Positions 36,676 through 44,564 of a stretch of DNA of 64,000 nt are shown here, piece by piece. Below the pieces are notes generated by a model. The model made no database searches, was not told the origin of the DNA, and saw only the letters and a program-made list of their open reading frames with translations. Numbering within the stretch: position 1 is the first letter of the stretch; each line of letters opens with the position of its first letter. Location of the stretch: assembly GCF_008386695.1 (NCBI RefSeq), contig NZ_VUOC01000002.1, positions 248,001-312,000 on the forward strand, given 5' to 3'. A program made the position numbers and the translations under genes. This DNA is from Chitinophaga agrisoli. Its GTDB lineage: Bacteria > Bacteroidota > Bacteroidia > Chitinophagales > Chitinophagaceae.

Positions 36676-37193
36676 GAATTCGACTGGGAGATTGCAAATA
36701 CAACCACCAATCTAAATGTGCACATCCTAGCCCTTATGTAATATTAGACAGCCCGAACATATTCATTACTGATCCCGGAGGGGAGTTCCCTGTTAAAATT
36801 GCGTTAGAAGACCATGATGCGCACCTGGCAGTAAGTAATCCCAATGGCACAACTGTTTGTGTAGTTAAAACAGACAATTGTCTATTTAACGACGATACTA
36901 AAAAATGTGATTGCTTTGTTTTCAGTAACGATAAATTTTATTCTGTTGAGATAAAGGAAAACTCTTCTGGAAACAGAAATAAAAAAAGGAATAAAGCTGT
37001 TGAACAGCTTACCGCTACCTTTGAGTTTTTAATTCGTTCCGGAATAGACCTGTCTCCTTATGAGGTTAAAGCCATTATCTGTTTTTCCAGAAATGACCAA
37101 TACCCTATTCGAGCCTCTTCCAATAGCCAAAGAGCAATATTTCAATCCAGATTTAATGCAAGCCTGGAAGAGGGAAATGTCATTACCATATAA
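36660..37193 (+). CDS. Putative PD-(D/E)XK-like nuclease partner of the ATPase
   Basis: I know no named family for this 177-residue protein, but its centre fits the PD-(D/E)XK nuclease core: D84 (in CDCFVF), a strand, then E97-x-K99 (YSVEIKE), then a basic stretch and an alpha helix with Q116 (KAVEQL), which is where motif IV residues lie in many such enzymes. The N-terminal part has C12 and C20 that could bind metal. The start overlaps the ATPase gene by 16 bp. Family-level analogy suggests a nuclease licensed by the ATPase; this is inference from short motifs. It shares the AT-rich composition of the ATPase gene. Confidence 0.6.
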   Translation: MEEFLRIRLGDCKYNHQSKCAHPSPYVILDSPNIFITDPGGEFPVKIALEDHDAHLAVSNPNGTTVCVVKTDNCLFNDDTKKCDCFVFSNDKFYSVEIKENSSGNRNKKRNKAVEQLTATFEFLIRSGIDLSPYEVKAIICFSRNDQYPIRASSNSQRAIFQSRFNASLEEGNVITI

Positions 37194-37286
37194 TTTTAAG
37201 CGTAAAGCAAAGGGCTTCTGGCGTGCCACTTAAACCCTTTTATTTATCAAGTTGGTTAACTTCCACCGCATTACAACATCCATCAT

Positions 37287-38366
37287 ATGAAATCCTCACT
37301 CATTGTAAGCAATTTTGGCCCCATTGAATTTGTGGACCTGGATCTCCGGATAGTAAATGTGTTTGTTGGCCCACGGACAAGCGGTAACACTGCCCTGGCG
37401 AAATTGCTGACCATTCTACAGGCGCCGGGACAATTCTGGAGGCCTGATGATCCGGGAAAAACAGATTTTGAATATAGCGGCTACTCGTTTTCAGCGGCAC
37501 TTCAAGCGTATAATATATTACCGTTCTTACAACGCAATACGGAGATAGTTTTCACTTCTGAGATCCATACTATAAAATACAGCGAAGGAAAATTAATATA
37601 TACTCCCATGCTGTTAAATACCATCAACGAGATCGAATCCCTAAAAACTGATTTTGCTGCCAACAGTAAAAAACTAAGGGCGCTTTGTAATGAAATAGAT
37701 GAAAAATTCCAGTTTATAAGATACATGATTGCGGATGTACCGCCTGTCACTGATCATGACCTCCTGTTTACCGATGCGCTTGCAACTAATCTTACCGAAG
37801 AAAAGTTAGCTGCTATCATAACAGCGCTTAAGAAAACGGAAGCTGATCTGAGTACTCATGCGGCTTTATACATTCCCTCCAAAAGAGACGATATCAATAT
37901 TACGGGACACCGCTCATTTGTGATAGAAGAGCCGGAATTAAACCTGTCGCCTTCTGCACAATATGAGCTGATGAAAAAACTGGCATCGGCCAGAAATAAA
38001 ATGTTTGGGGTAAGCTATGGATCAATACATACCTACACCACCCAGAGCCCATATATTTTATTGGCGTTGAATAATTTACTGTGTGCTGATAATGTGATTT
38101 TCACCTGGCAGGTTATGCACAAGCAATCAGGCAATATATCATACGAGCAGCTTGACAGCACAGAAAAAACGGTTTTACAGATTGTGCCTTCTCCCATTAA
38201 CCAGTATTTTATGCCAGCCTACCGGATAGCTGACGGCCGTGCGGAGTCCATATTAAATAGAAGTGAAGGGTTAATAAGACACGGGGATACAGGTGAAGTA
38301 TCCGGTGCTCTTGCGGAGGATTTTGAGGTGCTGTTTAACATGGAAAAACAAGGCCAGGAGTTCTAA
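37287..38366 (+). CDS. Decayed paralog of the AAA/OLD-like ATPase
   Basis: The 359-residue product is clearly homologous to the 443-residue ATPase from start to end (SSLIVSNFGPIEFVDLDLR; LYIPSKR; GHRSFVIEEPELNLSP). Two losses make normal ATPase activity unlikely: the Walker A lysine is replaced (GPRTSGNT, N34), and about 87 codons are deleted in frame between the INI after LYIPSKR and GHRSF, removing the signature-like loop. Walker B and the switch region (YTTQSPYILLALNNLL) remain, although the switch histidine is Q. No nuclease gene follows. Its base composition is closer to the host than that of the intact copy. It may be a relic or a regulatory dead paralog. Confidence 0.7.
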   Translation: MKSSLIVSNFGPIEFVDLDLRIVNVFVGPRTSGNTALAKLLTILQAPGQFWRPDDPGKTDFEYSGYSFSAALQAYNILPFLQRNTEIVFTSEIHTIKYSEGKLIYTPMLLNTINEIESLKTDFAANSKKLRALCNEIDEKFQFIRYMIADVPPVTDHDLLFTDALATNLTEEKLAAIITALKKTEADLSTHAALYIPSKRDDINITGHRSFVIEEPELNLSPSAQYELMKKLASARNKMFGVSYGSIHTYTTQSPYILLALNNLLCADNVIFTWQVMHKQSGNISYEQLDSTEKTVLQIVPSPINQYFMPAYRIADGRAESILNRSEGLIRHGDTGEVSGALAEDFEVLFNMEKQGQEF

Positions 38367-38385
38367 GCAATTGCTTTTAAGCAAA

Positions 38386-38426
38386 GCAAAAACGGCTTTA
38401 AGCATAATGCTTAAGCCGTTTTACTA
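38386..38426. terminator. Bidirectional terminator after the ATPase paralog
   Basis: AAAACGGCTTTAAGCA pairs with TGCTTAAGCCGTTTT with one bulge and a short loop, with A-rich sequence to the left and T-rich to the right. It can end the plus-strand paralog and the short minus-strand reading frame at 38451-38549. Confidence 0.75.
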
Positions 38427-38450
38427 TTTATCAATCAATCATCCATCTAA

Positions 38451-38549
38451 TTATAAGTGAGGTAAGCCATTCATTGCGGTTACAATACGCACTATCCAAC
38501 GCCCAATGAAGTCAGCAAAATGGCCTATGTTCCGGAAAATCGGTTTCAT
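38451..38549 (-). CDS. Possible 32-residue small protein with the duplicated leader
   Basis: A 33-codon frame starts MKPIFRNIGHFADF and ends NGLPHL. It is hydrophobic and basic, like a short amphipathic or membrane peptide. Its ATG (38549-38547) occupies exactly the place in the right-hand repeat that the GT4 start codon occupies in the left-hand copy, and a terminator follows 25 bp after its stop. This gene-like context is the only support; no homology is known to me. Confidence 0.35.
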   Translation of the reverse strand: MKPIFRNIGHFADFIGRWIVRIVTAMNGLPHL

Positions 38550-38775
38550 GCAGAATCTACATTTAAGTAATTCAGTTTTAGAAAAGCCGTCATACTGATT
38601 GTAGAAACAATCTGTCTGTTTCAGGCGGCGTTAACCATATCCTATGAAAAACCCGTTTAAGTAGATGCGATTGGCGTGCCACAACTGCAACTGACTAATT
38701 ATCAATAGATTGACAGTTGGCTTGGCAGGTGATTTTTTCACGAGATGGAAAGTGGGTCTATAAAATAGAAAAAGG
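38547..38775. repeat. Right copy of the long direct repeat flanking the ATPase island
   Basis: It matches 34757-35026 in direct orientation (about 16 mismatches over the last 112 bp, and similar in the first 85 bp), with the ~41-nt gap described for the left copy. Its end merges into the terminator of the GH30 gene, whose A-run is the last shared sequence. Confidence 0.8.
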
Positions 38776-38800
38776 GCCGCTCCCGTAGAGAGCAGCCCTT
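38770..38800 (-). terminator. Intrinsic terminator of the GH30 gene
   Basis: Read on the minus strand, AAGGGCTGCTC pairs with GAGCGGCCCTT around a 7-nt loop, followed by a T-run (the A-run at 38768-38773 on the plus strand). It lies 22 bp after the GH30 stop. Confidence 0.85.
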
Positions 38801-38821
38801 GCCAATTTGCTATAAAACTGT

Positions 38822-40285
38822 TTATAATACCAATGTCATGATAGAATGCGGCAGGCTTTCCGTAGCCGCAGCCTTACCCTTGATCCACAGATTAAACGGT
38901 ATATGTTGTGAGGAGGTGTTCATCACTACTACGGCTATACTGCCATCTGTATTCCGGAATGCGGTAGACTGCAGGAAATACCGGCTGCTGGAGGCGGCAA
39001 TACGCTTTGCTCCCGGGTGAATGAATTTAGAGAAGTGGCCAATATACCAATACGCATTGGTGAATACCAGCTTACCACCCTGTGTATCGCCATGTACCGG
39101 CGCAAAACAGAAATTGCCCACATGGTTAGGGCCGCCATGCTCATCCAGCAGTACGTTCCAGTCTATCCAGGCGGCGGTGCCGTTATTAAAATCGTTGATC
39201 ATGGAGTAACCATACCTTTCGCCCAGGCTCCAGTTATTTACGCTATCCATATTGAACTTTTCTTTACACCCTTCCGTAAAGACCAGGTGTTTATCCGGGA
39301 AGGCCTGCGATACCAGGCGCAGGTTATCGAACTGCATGTTGCCGCCGGTCCAGGTCTCGTACCAGTGAAAGCCAATGCCCCATACATATTTTGCAGCGGC
39401 TGCATCTTCCAGGATGGTGCTGGCGCGCTGGTACACCAGGTCGCGGTTATGGTCCCAGGCAATCAGCTTTTTGCTATCCAGGCCGTTCTTTTGCAAGGTG
39501 GGGCCCAGGTAGGTCTTAATATAATCACGTTCTTCTTCCGCGGTGTAGATACAGGATTCCCAGCGCTGTTTGGCCATGGGCTCATTCTGTACGGTGAGGG
39601 CCCATACCGGCATGCCTTTCTCTTCATACGCCTTTATGAACTTCACCACATAATCCGCCCAGTGCTGGCGGGCAGCAGGTAGCAGTTTACCGCCCTGCAG
39701 CATACTGTTGTTATCTTTCATAAAAGCGGGCGGGCTCCAGGGGCTTACCAGCAGGGAGAGTTTGTTGCCGGATGCGGCAATGGCCTTTTTAATGAAAGGG
39801 ATCTTGAATTTCTCATCATGGGCCAGGTTAAAGGTGGCCAGCGTACTATCCCCTTCATTTACATAGGTGTAGCTATCACTGGAAAAATCGCAGCTGTTGA
39901 TATTGGTGCGGCCCAGCGTGTAACCGATGCCTTTTACCGGGTCAAAATAGGCGGTCAGCAGCGAGTCCTGGGCGGCCTGCGGCAGTTTGGCAAAGGTTTC
40001 TGCGGCAGCATCCGTGAGCGCGCCGCCAAAACCTTCCATTTGCTGGAAAGTGGCTGCCGGATCTACGAATACGCAGGGCTCTGTTTCAAAGGGCTGGGCC
40101 CTATCTGTAAAGCTAAGCGTGTCCGTAGGCGTTATCCTGTAACTGGTGCTGTCTGCGGTGGTGTAAACTGTTACCGGGCGGCTGGTGATACCGGCTGTAT
40201 CCGTTTTGGCCTCCTGTTTTGTGGCGGTCTGCGGCTGGCAGGCGCCCAAAGCGGCGGCTGAAAAGATCAGAACGTACTTTTTCAT
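38822..40285 (-). CDS. GH30 family glycoside hydrolase lipoprotein
   Basis: The 487-residue protein has a lipoprotein signal (ALGAC, cysteine at 16), then a (beta/alpha)8 barrel with the GH30 landmarks QQMEGFGGALTDAAAETF, LLVSPWSPPAFMKDN, the acid/base glutamate in LTVQNEPMA and the nucleophile in LVFTEGC, and a C-terminal beta-sandwich (AYWYIGHFSKFIHPGAKRI). GH30 includes glucosylceramidases, endo-beta-1,6-glucanases and xylanases; this layout is closest to the GH30_1/GH30_3 type, with beta-1,6-glucan a plausible substrate. It is a single gene with its own terminator. Confidence 0.88.
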   Translation of the reverse strand: MKKYVLIFSAAALGACQPQTATKQEAKTDTAGITSRPVTVYTTADSTSYRITPTDTLSFTDRAQPFETEPCVFVDPAATFQQMEGFGGALTDAAAETFAKLPQAAQDSLLTAYFDPVKGIGYTLGRTNINSCDFSSDSYTYVNEGDSTLATFNLAHDEKFKIPFIKKAIAASGNKLSLLVSPWSPPAFMKDNNSMLQGGKLLPAARQHWADYVVKFIKAYEEKGMPVWALTVQNEPMAKQRWESCIYTAEEERDYIKTYLGPTLQKNGLDSKKLIAWDHNRDLVYQRASTILEDAAAAKYVWGIGFHWYETWTGGNMQFDNLRLVSQAFPDKHLVFTEGCKEKFNMDSVNNWSLGERYGYSMINDFNNGTAAWIDWNVLLDEHGGPNHVGNFCFAPVHGDTQGGKLVFTNAYWYIGHFSKFIHPGAKRIAASSSRYFLQSTAFRNTDGSIAVVVMNTSSQHIPFNLWIKGKAAATESLPHSIMTLVL

Positions 40286-40393
40286 AACGCTGTTAGGTAG
40301 GTGATAAATATGTTTTAATGGATAAGGGGTGTAAGATAAAGTATTTTGGCATTTCCAGGAGGCAAATTGGGGTCTTTGGGGGCTAATACCGGC

Positions 40394-40438
40394 GTTAAAC
40401 GGGTGTTGCTGTTAAACGGGACCGTTTAACAGCAACAC
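40394..40438. terminator. Very strong hairpin with a repeated arm
   Basis: GTGTTGCTGTTAAACGG (40403-40419) and its exact complement (40422-40438) form a 17-bp perfect stem around two bases. The sequence GTTAAACGGG also occurs once more just upstream (40394-40403). It lies between the receiver gene (ends 40466, minus) and the GH30 gene. A T-run is absent on the minus side, so it may be an RNA-stabilising or terminator hairpin. Confidence 0.55.
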
Positions 40439-40465
40439 TTATTTATTATCCTTTATTACAAGGCG

Positions 40466-40858
40466 TTAGCAACGCTGTCCTGTCAGGTCCTCTATCGCTT
40501 TGCAAAGCTGGGTTTTGGTGAATGGTTTTTCCAGGAAAAGATCCGCGCCGCTTTCCAGCGCTACATCTCCTGCGGCCACGTCTATCCCGGAGATCATGAT
40601 CACCTTTGTGGCGGGATAGTTTTCTTTGATATAGCTCAGGAAGTCCAGGCCAAAACCATCCGGCAGGCGGTTATCCAGTAACACAATGGATGGCGGCTGT
40701 TGTTGAAAATATTCCACAGCATCGGAAATAGTTTTTACATGTTCTACTTCCAGGTCTTTGCTATCCAGCAAAAGATTGATCAGGAGGCACATTTCGCCTT
40801 CGTCTTCGATAATCAGCAGCTTCTGTTTTAGCGCAGATTCTACAGTAGCGTTGTTCAT
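40466..40858 (-). CDS. Single-domain response regulator (receiver only)
   Basis: The 130-residue protein is one CheY-like receiver: LLIIEDEGEM acidic pocket, phospho-acceptor aspartate in VLLDNRLPDG (about residue 61), IMISG with the switch serine, and EKPFTK with the conserved lysine. No output domain follows. It lies 88 bp after a histidine kinase gene and is probably co-transcribed and phosphorylated by it. It may hand phosphate to the Hpt protein encoded at 31.8 kb. Confidence 0.88.
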   Translation of the reverse strand: MNNATVESALKQKLLIIEDEGEMCLLINLLLDSKDLEVEHVKTISDAVEYFQQQPPSIVLLDNRLPDGFGLDFLSYIKENYPATKVIMISGIDVAAGDVALESGADLFLEKPFTKTQLCKAIEDLTGQRC

Positions 40859-40946
40859 AAAGTTGGTTTTAAACGATATGTTTCAGTTTTACATAGTATG
40901 TATAATAAAAACCGTACCAGCCCGGGCGGGCATCATGGGGTGGGGA

Positions 40947-42344
40947 TCAATGGCGGTCTTCTGTGGGTAACGTGATCATAAATTCTGAACCTTCATTGAG
41001 CTGGCTTTTTACGGCAATAGTACCGCCCAGCAGCTCCACATAACGTTTAATGATATGCAGCCCCAGTCCGGTGCCTTTTATGTTGCCGGTATTGGATGCG
41101 CGGAAAAACCGCTCGAACAGGTGCTGCTGGTCATCCGGTGAGATGCCAATACCCTGGTCCTTTACCGTTAGCTGCACTTTGGCGGGATCTGCATAGGTGG
41201 TAATGGTCACTGTGCTGTTCTCCGGGGAATATTTGACGGCGTTAGACACCAAGTTGGTGATAATATGGTCGATAAAGGTCCTGTCCAGCGAAACCTGTTC
41301 CTCTCCGTGATGATCATACCTGATCACATGGCCGGATTTAGACACGGAGCGGAAGTTCTCGCACAGGAGATTTACCTGGTCGCGCAGGTTAAAGGCCGTC
41401 CGTATGGGATTTACTTTTCCTTCTTCTATTTTCTCCAGGGAAAGGAATTCCTCTAATGTGGCCACCAGTTCCCGTACAGAGGTCTTAATGCGCAGGATAT
41501 GTTTATCGCGTTTTTCCTGTGTTTCCGTGGTACGGTACTGTTCCAGCAGGGATACGGAAGAAAGGATGGTGCTAAGCGGGGTGCGGAACTCATGGGAAGC
41601 CAGGGATACAAAGTTCGATTTCATTTGGTTCAACTCTTTTTCCTTTTCCAGGGCTTTGTTCCTTTCATCCTCCGCTTTGCGGGTCTTATCGAAGTAATAG
41701 TAGATGGAAACAAATGTCAGTATCAATAATAAGAAAAGTAATCCCACCACTACCAGGAAGAACTGGTTGGTAAGGGTGATCCGGCGGTCATTATTTGCTT
41801 CCCGCTGTGCCAGCAGGTGGTTCTCTTCATTACGGATATGGTCCAGCAGGCTGCTGATCTCTGTATAATATACCATTTGCTGCCGGAGGTAGTTGGCAAA
41901 TTCTTCCGGCGTCAGCACTTTTTGATCCCGCCGTACGATCATACTATCACAAAAGGTCTGGAGGTTCGCCAGCCATACCTGCAGGTCTTTGATCCTTGCC
42001 TCCTGGGCTGCGTTATCCCTGGCCAGGCCTGCCAGCTGTTTACTCCGGTATATGAGGGAATCATTCGTTTTGTAGTAGTTATCCAGTCCGCCGGGCTCTG
42101 TGCTGCGCATATGGTTCCGGTGCTCCCATTGCAGGTTCTTGGATAAGGAGCTGATCAGCAGTGTTTGTTCGATCACATCATAGGTATGCCTAACCCAATA
42201 ATTGGTGTTCTCTGCCGCGCGGTTATTACGGTAAAAGAAAATGCATACGGCAATCAAACTGGCCAGGATCACCAGGAAGAAAATTAATATTCGCTTGGAA
42301 AAAGAAAACAGATCATTGGCTGTAGACGCTAATCTTGCTTTCAT
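40947..42344 (-). CDS. CHASE3 sensor histidine kinase
   Basis: The 465-residue membrane kinase has an N-terminal helix (about 16-37), a periplasmic four-helix CHASE3-like sensor (VRHTYDVIEQTLLISSLSKNLQWEHRN), a second helix (about 195-217), a short coiled coil, a dimerisation domain with the phosphorylated histidine in SLASHEFRTPLSTI (about 253) and a HATPase domain with DQGIGISPDDQ and GTGLGLHIIK. It likely phosphorylates the receiver protein encoded just downstream. The stimulus is unknown. Confidence 0.9.
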   Translation of the reverse strand: MKARLASTANDLFSFSKRILIFFLVILASLIAVCIFFYRNNRAAENTNYWVRHTYDVIEQTLLISSLSKNLQWEHRNHMRSTEPGGLDNYYKTNDSLIYRSKQLAGLARDNAAQEARIKDLQVWLANLQTFCDSMIVRRDQKVLTPEEFANYLRQQMVYYTEISSLLDHIRNEENHLLAQREANNDRRITLTNQFFLVVVGLLFLLLILTFVSIYYYFDKTRKAEDERNKALEKEKELNQMKSNFVSLASHEFRTPLSTILSSVSLLEQYRTTETQEKRDKHILRIKTSVRELVATLEEFLSLEKIEEGKVNPIRTAFNLRDQVNLLCENFRSVSKSGHVIRYDHHGEEQVSLDRTFIDHIITNLVSNAVKYSPENSTVTITTYADPAKVQLTVKDQGIGISPDDQQHLFERFFRASNTGNIKGTGLGLHIIKRYVELLGGTIAVKSQLNEGSEFMITLPTEDRH

Positions 42345-42436
42345 TTATGGCTATTTAGGGTTATTATCTTTTGGTTGCCCGGCTAATTTAGCGATTAATT
42401 TAATAATCGGGGAACACCAGGGGTGTCCCGCTATTA

Positions 42437-42793
42437 TCATGCCTTATCAAACAAGTACGCCAGGTATTGCTGTAATACCAGGGCATGGGTATGCGCTTCG
42501 TCTTTGGCGGCGTATACGAGGGTGAGTATTTTGTCTTTTTTGTGCGCGTCAACAAAACTGGCCACATGATCATTCTCCTTCAATTCTTCCTTATACCGTT
42601 GCTGAAAAACTTCCCAGCGTTCCGGTTTATGACCAAACCAGGTACGCAGGGGCGGGCTGGGCGCCAGGTCTTTTTCCCAAGCGTCTATAGCAGCTGCCTC
42701 CTTTTTCACGCCCCTGGGCCAGAGGCGATCTACGAGTATACGGTGTCCATCTGATTCTTTAGCATCTTCATAGATGCGTTTGATCTTAATTAT
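42437..42793 (-). CDS. DUF488 family protein without a canonical start codon
   Basis: The frame encodes the DUF488 core KRIYED, DGHRILVDRLWPRGV, AWEKDLAPSPPLRTWFGHKPERW and LTLVYAAKDEAHTHALVL. An ATG/GTG-based reading only begins at the GTG of RGV (42709) and would cut off the conserved first third. The upstream codons continue the family sequence back to ATA-ATT-AAG-ATC-AAA at 42793, where homologs have a methionine (MIKIK-like start). The frame meets a stop shortly upstream. The start is therefore ATA, ATT or CTG (42802), or the gene is silenced. Function of the family is unknown. Confidence 0.65.
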   Translation of the reverse strand: MIKIKRIYEDAKESDGHRILVDRLWPRGVKKEAAAIDAWEKDLAPSPPLRTWFGHKPERWEVFQQRYKEELKENDHVASFVDAHKKDKILTLVYAAKDEAHTHALVLQQYLAYLFDKA

Positions 42794-42949
42794 TGATTTC
42801 AGATTAAAAGCATTTTAAATATGAGCAATTTATATACGTCGATTAAACAAAAAACTAGATGAAAATTCTTAGCTAAGAATCAGCAAAAACTTGAAGCTTC
42901 TCGTCCTATATTGCGTGGCATTGTACCAAGACAACAATTCTCCATACAA

Positions 42950-44353
42950 TTAGAGCTTACGGGTAGCTGCTTGTATTATTTCCTTCAGCAAATCATTGTC
43001 AGCTTTATTTGACCGCGAGCCAGATGAAGGTTTGGCACCCAGCGGTTCTTGTACGCCGGTTATGAAGTTTTGCAGCACAATCTTACGGGCCTCAGGATTA
43101 CCTTCCGAACTTTTATAGGCTACGTAAAATTTACGGATCATGAGCTCCTGTTGTTCGGTTATAAGCATTTGATTATAATTATTCTGATAAAGTCCTCTAA
43201 AATATCTTAACACTGCCAGAAAAAAAGTAAGTACTACCGCGCTTAAAATAAGCCGTTTTATCATTTCACTTTGTTGGCTCTCCGGTGTCTGCAGTTCTTT
43301 CTGCACCGTAGTAATCGCATCAGTCGTTTTGCTCAACACGTTACCCAATGACTCCAAAACACCATTTCTTTTATTTATATATTCTGCAACTGTATTCGTC
43401 GACTCTACTAATGCTTCATAATATTGAGGTTCATCAGGAAGTTTGTCGCGGGGAACATTCCCAATTTCCTGAAATTTAGCATAAAGGGTATCTATATTTC
43501 CTGTCACTTTAAAGACGGTTATTGCAGACGAAACTTTCCTTGCAACATCAGAGCCATTTTCCTTTCCATTACCGGTATAATTCTGAAGCAGATCAAGATT
43601 CTTGCCGTTCAGTTTAAAGAAAGCACTATTAGTCGAGATATCCCTTTTCATGAACTCCTCCATCCGTGACACTTCTCCCAGCTGGCTTGTGAGATTATTC
43701 AGGTGTTTATATCTTCCAATAGAAGATTCATCTAACAAAAAATATGAAAAAACAATTGCGATCAGGACAAAGAAACCACTAAGCACAATTGTCGTCACCA
43801 AAAACATTCCTGCATTTTTCTTAAATCTGGTGCGTTGCATCTCTAAATTAGCCAGCATGAAGGGTATATAATCAAACCCATTTTCTTCATCACGATTGCC
43901 CCTTGGAAGTACGGTTGTAACGGCCAATAAGAAAGAGTCCGAACTAAAAACATTCCTTACAGCCATTTCTACTTCTGGTTCTATGATGTTTCTCCCTCTC
44001 AAATAGTTACTGCTCGAAAAGAAAATGGATAAAGCAATCAAGGTTGTAAATATCGATACAAAGAACTCAAGAGGAATTGTAACCCAGCCCCAAAACTCCA
44101 TAAACGAGCCTACAAAGCCCAAAATAATAGAGAGAACCAAAACATACCAGCTATATCTTCTTATCTGCGACTGGGTGTTTGGATCGTTAACTTTCCTTCT
44201 CAATAGCCGATTAAAAATGCTATAACAAATAATAAATCCAACAATACATCCAATGATTACTAGTAACGGAACGATTACGTCCGAATAGTCATCTAGACTT
44301 TTGCGAAGGAAATGAATCCCATTTTCAAGAGTCAATATCTTATATTTTCCCAT
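42950..44353 (-). CDS. Orphan multi-helix membrane protein with coiled-coil loop
   Basis: I do not recognise a family for this 467-residue protein. It has hydrophobic helices near 24-46, 69-87, 92-110, 184-207 and 366-386, a large polar, helix-rich loop (about 208-365) with coiled-coil-like stretches, and a basic, Ser-rich tail. There is no signal peptide or catalytic motif. The gene is markedly AT-rich relative to neighbours and stands alone, which suggests recent acquisition. Confidence 0.65.
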   Translation of the reverse strand: MGKYKILTLENGIHFLRKSLDDYSDVIVPLLVIIGCIVGFIICYSIFNRLLRRKVNDPNTQSQIRRYSWYVLVLSIILGFVGSFMEFWGWVTIPLEFFVSIFTTLIALSIFFSSSNYLRGRNIIEPEVEMAVRNVFSSDSFLLAVTTVLPRGNRDEENGFDYIPFMLANLEMQRTRFKKNAGMFLVTTIVLSGFFVLIAIVFSYFLLDESSIGRYKHLNNLTSQLGEVSRMEEFMKRDISTNSAFFKLNGKNLDLLQNYTGNGKENGSDVARKVSSAITVFKVTGNIDTLYAKFQEIGNVPRDKLPDEPQYYEALVESTNTVAEYINKRNGVLESLGNVLSKTTDAITTVQKELQTPESQQSEMIKRLILSAVVLTFFLAVLRYFRGLYQNNYNQMLITEQQELMIRKFYVAYKSSEGNPEARKIVLQNFITGVQEPLGAKPSSGSRSNKADNDLLKEIIQAATRKL

Positions 44354-44401
44354 ATGTATAGAGCAAGGATAATTTAATTGTAAACGATTAAAAATAAAGA
44401 A

Positions 44402-44557
44402 GTGTATGCTAATAGCAAAATATTATATAGCTACAGACCAGTTACTCAGACAGCCTGGAGTATTGCATCGCATCTTTTATTTTTCGGTCTCTTTGTCCTT
44501 TACATCGTCGTCAGGAAGATTAACCGTAAATTGATCCTTTTACTGTTCGGATTATGA
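44402..44557 (+). CDS. Possible small membrane protein or remnant (51 residues)
   Basis: A GTG-initiated frame reads YSYRPVTQTAWSIASHLLFF then a hydrophobic stretch (GLFVLYIVV) and a basic end (RKINRKLILLLFGL). It has the look of a single-helix membrane peptide or the C-terminal relic of a larger membrane protein. It fills the gap between two minus-strand genes and has no known homolog to me. Confidence 0.2.
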   Translation: MYANSKILYSYRPVTQTAWSIASHLLFFGLFVLYIVVRKINRKLILLLFGL

Positions 44558-44564
44558 TTTAGTG

